From: Spirochaetaceae bacterium
GTDB lineage: Bacteria > Spirochaetota > Spirochaetia > Treponematales > Breznakiellaceae
Length of the DNA stretch: 5,992 nucleotides
Assembly (NCBI GenBank): GCA_031283025.1
Contig: JAITCP010000037.1
Coordinates: 1-5,992 of the forward strand
Direction: 5' to 3'
The translations under genes and the position numbers were made by a program. The notes under the pieces were generated by a model. The model saw only the letters and a list, made by a program, of their open reading frames with translations, had not been told where the DNA came from and did no database searches. Shown one piece after another: positions 1-3,814 of this stretch. The first letter of the stretch is position 1. Each line of letters begins with the position of its first letter.

Positions 1-168
1 CTCCAGGTTGGTTTACGGGAAGTCCATGTGTATGTAAAAGGACCCGGTATTGGCCGGGAGTCCGCTATAAGGCAGCTTGGGATAATGGGCATTAAGGTAA
101 AATCTATTAACGATGTTACCCCCATTCCCCACAACGGCTGTAGACCGCGTAAAACGCGCCGTATATAG
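1..168 (+). CDS. rpsK: 30S ribosomal protein S11 (uS11), C-terminal 55 residues; 5' end outside window
   Basis: This is the 3' end of the gene for S11, a platform protein of the small ribosomal subunit that helps form the mRNA exit region. The frame is open from base 1 and ends at TAG 166-168. The visible part has the conserved S11 signatures VYVKGPGIGRESAIRQL and DVTPIPHNGCRPRKTRR. The final R-K-T-R-R-I tail replaces the PPKKRRV type ending of E. coli S11. In E. coli the Asn-Gly step in the HNGC motif is known to isomerise to isoaspartate. The same Asn-Gly pair is present here (codons 133-138), but the modification cannot be seen in DNA. Family length is about 129 residues, so a little over half the protein lies to the left. 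It is followed 27 bp later by rpsD, the usual alpha-operon order. Confidence 0.97.
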   Translation, partial: LQVGLREVHVYVKGPGIGRESAIRQLGIMGIKVKSINDVTPIPHNGCRPRKTRRI

Positions 169-195
169 GCGGGTATTTGAAGGAGATTTGGAAGA

Positions 196-831
196 ATGGC
201 TAGATATACCGGGCCTGTATGCCGTCTTTGCAGGGCGGAAGGCAAAAAGCTTATGCTTAAGGGGGAGCGTTGTAAAAGCGACAAATGCGCTATTAACCGG
301 AAACGCCCGGCTCCCGGAAAAGACCCCAAAGGGCGGCTGGGAAAACGGAGTGATTATGGTTTGCAACTGCGTGAAAAACAAAGACTCCGGCGGATTTATG
401 GGATGCAGGAAAGGCAGTTCCGGCTCTTCTTTGAAAGGGCGTTGCGTATGGCCGGAATTACCGGTGAAAATCTCTTTGTTCTTTTGGAAAGGCGTCTTGA
501 TAATGCGGTGTACCGGCTCCGCTTTGCGGCCTCTAGGAGCCAGGCCCGGCAGCTTGTTCTTCATGGCCATGTCCGGGTGAACGGAAAACGGGTTTCTATT
601 CCTTCCTATTTGGTAAAACCGGAAGACATTATTGAAATAAAGGAAGGCAGCAAGAATTTGGTGGTTATTAAAGAAGCCCTTAAGGAAAATAGCAGAGCCG
701 GAGTAATGCCCTGGCTTGAATTGGATCCCGACGGAATGAAAGGTAAATTCCTTGCCGTTCCGCGGCGCAGCGACATTACGGACCTTGCAGATGTCAAGGA
801 ACAAATGATCGTCGAATATTATTCTAAGTAA
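196..831 (+). CDS. rpsD: 30S ribosomal protein S4 (uS4), zinc-binding form
   Basis: S4 is a primary 16S rRNA-binding protein that starts small-subunit assembly and lies at the mRNA entry channel. In several bacteria it also represses translation of its own operon. The 211 residues match the family's usual length. The N-terminal part carries C9, C12, C26 and C31 (CRLC then ERCKSDKC), the four-cysteine zinc site of the Thermus-type S4, which E. coli S4 lacks. SDYGLQLREKQRLRRIYG (52-69) is the conserved N-domain core. The S4 RNA-binding domain runs from about residue 98 to 160 (RRLDNAVYRL, SRSQARQLVLHGHVRVNG). The C-terminus has the typical MKGKFL and EYYSK motifs. The ATG is preceded by GAAGGAG (179-185), 10 bases upstream. 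The protein reads as full length and intact. Whether it self-regulates here is unknown. Confidence 0.98.
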   Translation: MARYTGPVCRLCRAEGKKLMLKGERCKSDKCAINRKRPAPGKDPKGRLGKRSDYGLQLREKQRLRRIYGMQERQFRLFFERALRMAGITGENLFVLLERRLDNAVYRLRFAASRSQARQLVLHGHVRVNGKRVSIPSYLVKPEDIIEIKEGSKNLVVIKEALKENSRAGVMPWLELDPDGMKGKFLAVPRRSDITDLADVKEQMIVEYYSK

Positions 832-909
832 GTAAGAAGTGTGCCTGAAACTGCGTTTCATGGCCGATTTGACTGTGCGGCAAGATTGCCGCACGATATA
901 GGAGTTACA
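832..909 (+). promoter_or_regulatory. rpsD-rpoA intergenic leader with two inverted repeats
   Basis: This 78-base gap is the only sizeable spacer in the ribosomal operon. It holds a short inverted repeat, TGAAAC-TGC-GTTTCA (846-860). It also holds a stronger one, GTGCGGCAA-GA-TTGCCGCAC (875-894), with perfect 9-bp arms; as RNA it would fold with at least 7-8 pairs and a loop of 4-6 bases. The second hairpin ends 5 bases before the AGGAG (900-904) that serves rpoA. No U-run follows either stem, so neither looks like an intrinsic terminator. Plausible roles are translational control of rpoA, mRNA processing, or a binding site for an autoregulatory ribosomal protein such as S4. The structure is seen directly; the role is inferred. 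Confidence 0.55.
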
Positions 910-1983
910 ATGGCCCGTAAGAATTTGCTTCAGGGATTTAAGCGTCCCAAAGGCATTACCTTTGAGCATGGTGAGCTAAGACAGGGTTACGGTAAGTTTA
1001 CTGCCGCTCCTTTTCAACCGGGGTTTGGCACTACCGTAGGTAATACCTTGCGCCGTGTTCTTCTTTCATCAATACAGGGGTTCGCCATTACGGCGGTTAA
1101 AATAACCTCCTATGATGAAGACGGAAATGCCCATACAATCTCCAGCGAGTTTGAGACAATTCCGAATGTCGTGGAAGACACCCTGGAGATAATCAACAAT
1201 CTTAAACAGATACGGCTCCGTCTGCCTCAGGATACGGAGCAGGTTGTTTTGGCCTATGAGTGGTCCGGCAAGAAAGAAATCAAGAGCGATGATTTTGAAA
1301 AAGAAAATCAAGTGGAAATTCTTAGCAGCAACCACCATGTGATGACTTTGATGGATAATGCCCGTGTGGAAATGGAAATCCAAATTGATTTGGGCCGGGG
1401 TTATGTGCCTTCAGAGGTAAATGAGCGCTATATTGATGTGATTGGAACGATACCGATAGACGCCATATTTTCCCCGGTAAAAAAAGTTAAATATACGGTG
1501 GAACCTACCAGAGTAGGGCAGCGCAGTGACTATGATAAACTGGTGCTGGAAGTCTGGACAGACGGGACAATAAGGCCTGATGACGCTGTAGCGGAAGCTG
1601 CAAAAATTGCCAAGGATCATTTTTCCGCTTTTATTAACTTTGATGAAAACAGCCTTGGGGCGGAACTGGATGATGATCCTGATGATGATCGTATACGGAA
1701 AATACTTAACACTCCGGTAGAAGAGCTGGAGCTTTCTGTCCGTTCTTCAAATTGCCTGAAAAATGCCAATATCAAGACTATCGGGGAACTGACCAGAAAA
1801 ACAGAAGATGACATTGCAAAAACCCGGAATTTCGGCAAAAAATCCCTTCAGGAAATAAAAGAAAAGCTGAAGGAGTGGAATTTGGGCCTGGGGATTACCG
1901 ATGTAAATGTCCTGCGGAATGCGGTGAAGACAGCGCCCCTGAAGGATAAGCAAGAAAAGGAAGAAGAAGAAAATGAAACATAG
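910..1983 (+). CDS. rpoA: DNA-directed RNA polymerase subunit alpha
   Basis: Alpha dimerises to nucleate RNA polymerase assembly, and its C-terminal domain contacts UP-element DNA and activators. The product is 357 residues, slightly longer than E. coli's 329. The N-terminal domain (about 1-240) has the dimer motif VGNTLRRVLLSS (43-54) and YVPSEVNE and TIPIDAIFSPVKKVKY (180-195). An acidic linker (DDDPDDD, 254-260) joins it to the C-terminal domain (about 265-328). There, by alignment with E. coli R265, N268, C269, K271, N294, G296, K298 and S299, the DNA-contact residues R278, N281, C282, K284, N307, G309, K311 and S312 are kept. The last 29 residues form a charged tail ending QEKEEEENET. 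The start is ATG 910, with AGGAG 5 bases upstream and the typical MARKNLL N-terminus. The in-frame GTG at 841 has no ribosome-binding site and would translate through the hairpin region. The end overlaps rplQ by 11 bp. Confidence 0.97.
   Translation: MARKNLLQGFKRPKGITFEHGELRQGYGKFTAAPFQPGFGTTVGNTLRRVLLSSIQGFAITAVKITSYDEDGNAHTISSEFETIPNVVEDTLEIINNLKQIRLRLPQDTEQVVLAYEWSGKKEIKSDDFEKENQVEILSSNHHVMTLMDNARVEMEIQIDLGRGYVPSEVNERYIDVIGTIPIDAIFSPVKKVKYTVEPTRVGQRSDYDKLVLEVWTDGTIRPDDAVAEAAKIAKDHFSAFINFDENSLGAELDDDPDDDRIRKILNTPVEELELSVRSSNCLKNANIKTIGELTRKTEDDIAKTRNFGKKSLQEIKEKLKEWNLGLGITDVNVLRNAVKTAPLKDKQEKEEEENET
1957..1975 (+). promoter_or_regulatory. Purine-rich ribosome-binding region and start of rplQ inside the rpoA end
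   Basis: The rplQ ATG (1973-1975) lies inside rpoA, in another frame. The only ribosome-binding candidate is AAGG (1957-1960) within an all-purine run that also encodes the Glu-rich end of alpha. Spacing from AAGG to the ATG is 12 bases, longer than ideal, so translation may depend partly on coupling to rpoA. The canonical MKHRR N-terminus of L17 fixes this start and makes the overlap real. Confidence 0.6.
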
Positions 1984-2428
1984 AAGAGGCTTTAACCCCC
2001 TGGAACGGATGCCCGCCCACCGGAAAGCCCTGCACCGTAATATGGTTACTTCGCTGTTTGCCCATGAACGGATTAAGACAACCAGGACAAAAGCGTTGGC
2101 AGTGCGCAGGACGGCGGAGCGGCTTATTACCCGTGCAAAGGTAGATTCCGTCCATAACCGGCGTATTGTATCCAGCCGCCTTTATGATGAAGGGATAGTG
2201 GCCAAGCTGTTTACCAATATCGGCCCCAGGATGAAAGAAAGGCCGGGCGGTTATACCCGAATTATCAAATTGGGGGAACGGTACGGCGATGCGGCGGAAA
2301 TGGTGATCCTTGAACTGGTCGATTATATCCTTAAAACCGATGATGAAAAGGATAAAAAAGCCAAAAAAGCCGAAAAGAAAACAAAAAAGAAAGAAAAAGC
2401 AAAGGCAGAAAAGGAAGCTAAGGAGTAG
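1973..2428 (+). CDS. rplQ: 50S ribosomal protein L17 (bL17) with lysine-rich C-terminal tail
   Basis: L17 is a bacterial large-subunit protein that binds 23S rRNA near the base of the exit tunnel. The core (1-121) is standard: MKHRRGFNPLERMPAHRKAL at the start, NMVTSLFAHERIKTTRTKAL (23-42), RRTAERLI (45-52) and RPGGYTRI (90-97). The 151 residues exceed E. coli's 127. The extra length is a low-complexity tail (about 122-151) built from K, E, A and D, for example KKAKKAEKKTKKKEKAK, probably disordered or helical and likely to touch rRNA. The tail's final codons AAG GAG supply the ribosome-binding site of the next gene. The start overlaps the end of rpoA by 11 bp, consistent with translational coupling. 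rplQ directly after rpoA is the normal bacterial order. Confidence 0.97.
   Translation: MKHRRGFNPLERMPAHRKALHRNMVTSLFAHERIKTTRTKALAVRRTAERLITRAKVDSVHNRRIVSSRLYDEGIVAKLFTNIGPRMKERPGGYTRIIKLGERYGDAAEMVILELVDYILKTDDEKDKKAKKAEKKTKKKEKAKAEKEAKE
2419..2425 (+). promoter_or_regulatory. Strong Shine-Dalgarno (TAAGGAG) for the small zinc-ribbon gene
   Basis: TAAGGAG matches the 3' end of 16S rRNA perfectly and sits 7 bases before ATG 2433, an optimal distance. It lies within the last codons of rplQ. Together with the 4-bp gap to the next gene it is the main evidence that the small downstream frame starts at 2433 and is really translated, not at an upstream ATG inside rplQ. Confidence 0.8.
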
Positions 2429-2432
2429 GGTT

Positions 2433-2615
2433 ATGTCGAAGGCGCACCGAGGCAAGGGATTACAGGATCAGGCAACGCGGGGCAGGGGGACTTGCCCTGT
2501 TTGTAAACGGGAAAGCGTAAAAGTCCTCTATGAACTGGAAGCTGGCGGCAATAAGGTAAAGGTCTGCAAAACCTGTAAGGCCGCTATTGCCCACGGCAAA
2601 AAAACTGTTTCCTAA
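2433..2615 (+). CDS. Small basic zinc-ribbon protein (60 aa), last gene of the ribosomal operon
   Basis: I do not recognise this protein by name. It has 60 residues, with CPVC at 21-24 and CKTC at 45-48, a 20-residue CxxC...CxxC pattern typical of a zinc ribbon. It is strongly basic: 10 Lys and 4 Arg against 4 acidic residues. The N-terminus (SKAHRGKGLQDQATRGRG) is glycine/arginine-rich and looks like an rRNA-binding extension. No signal peptide or membrane segment is seen. The end, VKVCKTCKAAIAHGKK, loosely recalls the zinc form of L28, but the cysteine spacing differs and the rest does not match. It follows rplQ by 4 bp with an excellent ribosome-binding site, so it is co-translated with ribosomal proteins. 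Size, charge, zinc motif and position all suggest a ribosome-associated or accessory ribosomal protein; this is inference. Its TAA stop interlocks with the stop of the convergent gene. Confidence 0.82.
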   Translation: MSKAHRGKGLQDQATRGRGTCPVCKRESVKVLYELEAGGNKVKVCKTCKAAIAHGKKTVS

Positions 2616-3814
2616 TTTCCGTAATATTCTTTCTCTATTATTCTTGAGCCAAATATGTTCCGCGCAACATTGTTAAGGTATTTTACCGTTATGTTTTTCT
2701 TAATGTGTTTTGCCGCCAGCTCATCAGTATAATCCCAAAGCGGGTACACAACAAACGGCTCGGTTCTTTGAGTGGTGTAATGGCACACTGTGGGAATTAC
2801 TCCGGCGGTGGTTACCGTACAGGATGATTGATCACTTGTAAAAGTTTTTGTTACCGTCATATAGGCAAGAGCGCCGGTCATGGTGTCGGGTGTCTCGTCC
2901 GCCTGGGTATGGGAAAGAAAATCCCCCAATGAATAATAAACCGTCAACATTCCGCCGTCGGGGCGCGAAATAACCTCTACCGGCCCGGTAACATGGGGGT
3001 GGTGGCCTATGATGACATCCACCTTATGTTCCGCCATTAATGCGGCCAACTGCTTTTGTGTCTGATTTACCGTGTGCCGGAATTCACTGCCCCAATGCAT
3101 GGAAACAACCAAAAGATCGCAGAGGGGGCGCAGTTCATCAATTTCACGGGCCATTGTTTCTTTGTCGATGAGCCCCACAAGCCAGGGTTTGTCACGCGGC
3201 AGAGAAAAGCCGTTAAGGCCGTAAGTGTATGAAAGGAACCCCGCTTTAATGCCGTTTTTTTCCATTATGAGTTTTTCTGTTTTACGCTTTTCTTCACTGC
3301 GAAAAATCCCAAGGTACATTATATTTTTGCTTTCCCAGAAATCCATTGTGCCGTAAACCGCCCCTTCGCCCCTGTCCATCGTATGGTTGGATGCCTGATT
3401 GATCACATTAAAACCAGCGTTGATAAGGCCCAGTCCCGCATCCTGGGGAGTGTTAAAGACAGGATACCCGGAATGGCCGAACTGCCTGCCTCCCAGTACT
3501 GTTTCCTGATTGACAAAGGCAATATCCGCCTTTTTAATAATAGGCCTGATAAAGTCATAGCCGGGATCAAGGTTAAACGTATCTTCCCCTGCCTTTATCC
3601 TGGCCCTGTTGTAGATAATGTCATGGATAAGGTTATCCCCGGCGGCAATGAAAGTGACGCTTACGGTTTGCGGTTTTTCGGCTTCCGGAAGCGGCTGTTC
3701 TTCCGGTACTCTTGGTACGGTACAGTCTGTAAAAAACAGCGTAGCGGCAAAAACTGTTACGGCAAAAACTGCGGTGGTAAAATTTCCCCCCCCAAGGTTT
3801 ATAGTTGTTTTCAT
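2612..3814 (-). CDS. CapA-family (PGA_cap) metallophosphatase-like exported protein
   Basis: This 400-residue protein belongs to the CapA/poly-gamma-glutamate synthesis family, which has a calcineurin-like metallophosphatase fold. Visible metal-site style motifs are AAGDNLIHD (57-65), VNQET (101-105), SNHTMDRG (142-149), SMHWGSEF (238-245), GHHPHV (270-275) and YSLGDF (294-299). The N-terminus has a hydrophobic export segment (about 12-29) ending LFFTDC, with C31 a possible lipidation site; Asp just before the Cys is atypical. A Pro/Glu-rich spacer (34-48) then leads to the domain at about residue 52, so it probably acts outside the inner membrane. No capB, capC or capD partners are near, so a role in poly-glutamate capsule is not supported. 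The substrate is unknown. It overlaps recJ by 4 bp (ATGA) and lacks a good ribosome-binding site, suggesting coupling. A G8 tract occupies codons 8-10. Confidence 0.9.
   Translation of the reverse strand: MKTTINLGGGNFTTAVFAVTVFAATLFFTDCTVPRVPEEQPLPEAEKPQTVSVTFIAAGDNLIHDIIYNRARIKAGEDTFNLDPGYDFIRPIIKKADIAFVNQETVLGGRQFGHSGYPVFNTPQDAGLGLINAGFNVINQASNHTMDRGEGAVYGTMDFWESKNIMYLGIFRSEEKRKTEKLIMEKNGIKAGFLSYTYGLNGFSLPRDKPWLVGLIDKETMAREIDELRPLCDLLVVSMHWGSEFRHTVNQTQKQLAALMAEHKVDVIIGHHPHVTGPVEVISRPDGGMLTVYYSLGDFLSHTQADETPDTMTGALAYMTVTKTFTSDQSSCTVTTAGVIPTVCHYTTQRTEPFVVYPLWDYTDELAAKHIKKNITVKYLNNVARNIFGSRIIEKEYYGN
2674..2701 (+). terminator. Weak candidate intrinsic terminator of the ribosomal operon
   Basis: On the + strand, TAAGGTA (2674-2680) pairs with TACC plus TTA (2684-2691) with one bulged G and a TTT loop, followed closely by GTTTTTCTT (2693-2701). 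The stem has only two G-C pairs, so it is poor by intrinsic-terminator standards. It is listed because it is the only hairpin-plus-T-run seen within about 100 bases after the last gene. It lies inside the coding sequence of the opposing gene, where any terminator would have to be. Confidence 0.25.
3743..3772 (-). repeat. 15-bp imperfect tandem repeat in the signal region of the capA-like gene
   Basis: Two 15-base units, GCAGTTTTTGCCGTA and ACAGTTTTTGCCGCT, lie side by side and share a 12-base identical block CAGTTTTTGCCG. They encode AVFAV-TVFAA, the hydrophobic core of the export signal (residues 15-24). The repeat is in frame, so gain or loss of a unit would lengthen or shorten the signal by five residues. 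Confidence 0.75.
3786..3793 (-). repeat. G8 homopolymer in codons 8-10 of the capA-like gene
   Basis: The coding strand has eight consecutive G (GGG GGG GG of codons Gly8-Gly10), 21 bases after the start of the ATG. Loss of one G would put a TAA at codon 19; gain of one G would put a TAA near codon 62. Poly-G tracts of this size are known length-variable switches in Treponema pallidum surface-protein genes. Variation at this site is inferred, not observed. Confidence 0.6.

Noticed and set aside
113..580. 155-codon + strand frame overlapping rpsK and rpsD
   Set aside because: Out-of-frame shadow of rpsD; it starts within the rpsK coding sequence and has no recognisable features.
869..900. Possible internal promoter before rpoA: TTGACT (869-874), a 20-bp palindrome (875-894) and GATATA (895-900), resembling a MerR-type long-spacer promoter
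   Set aside because: A start site about 7 bases after GATATA would fall near 907, so the transcript would lack the AGGAG at 900-904 that serves rpoA. The GATATA match is also poor. The RNA-hairpin reading explains the palindrome without that conflict.
841..909. Upstream GTG start giving rpoA 23 extra residues
   Set aside because: There is no ribosome-binding site before the GTG, the extension does not look like alpha, and ATG 910 has AGGAG at 5 bases and the family N-terminus.
13..969. 318-codon open frame on the minus strand across rpsK, rpsD and the rpoA start
   Set aside because: It is antisense to three well-supported ribosomal-operon genes, with low-complexity, unrecognisable protein and no family motifs.
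2310..2432. N-terminal extension of the small zinc-ribbon protein into rplQ (ATG 2310)
   Set aside because: The extension is the lysine-rich L17 tail read in another frame. The strong TAAGGAG and the 4-bp gap point to ATG 2433.
2593..2610. Minus-strand terminator for the capA-like gene: AAACAGTTT followed by T7
   Set aside because: The stem would be only 4 A/T-rich pairs with a one-base loop that overlaps the T-run, so it cannot fold as a terminator.
2655..2670. Inverted repeat ATGTT-CCGCGC-AACAT in the capA-like 3' end
   Set aside because: A 5-bp stem with no T-run on either strand and no special position; most likely chance.
2612..3814. Poly-gamma-glutamate capsule biosynthesis role for the CapA-family gene
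   Set aside because: No capB/capC/capD-like partners are present in the window, and the family name covers many proteins of unknown function, so no capsule role is claimed.
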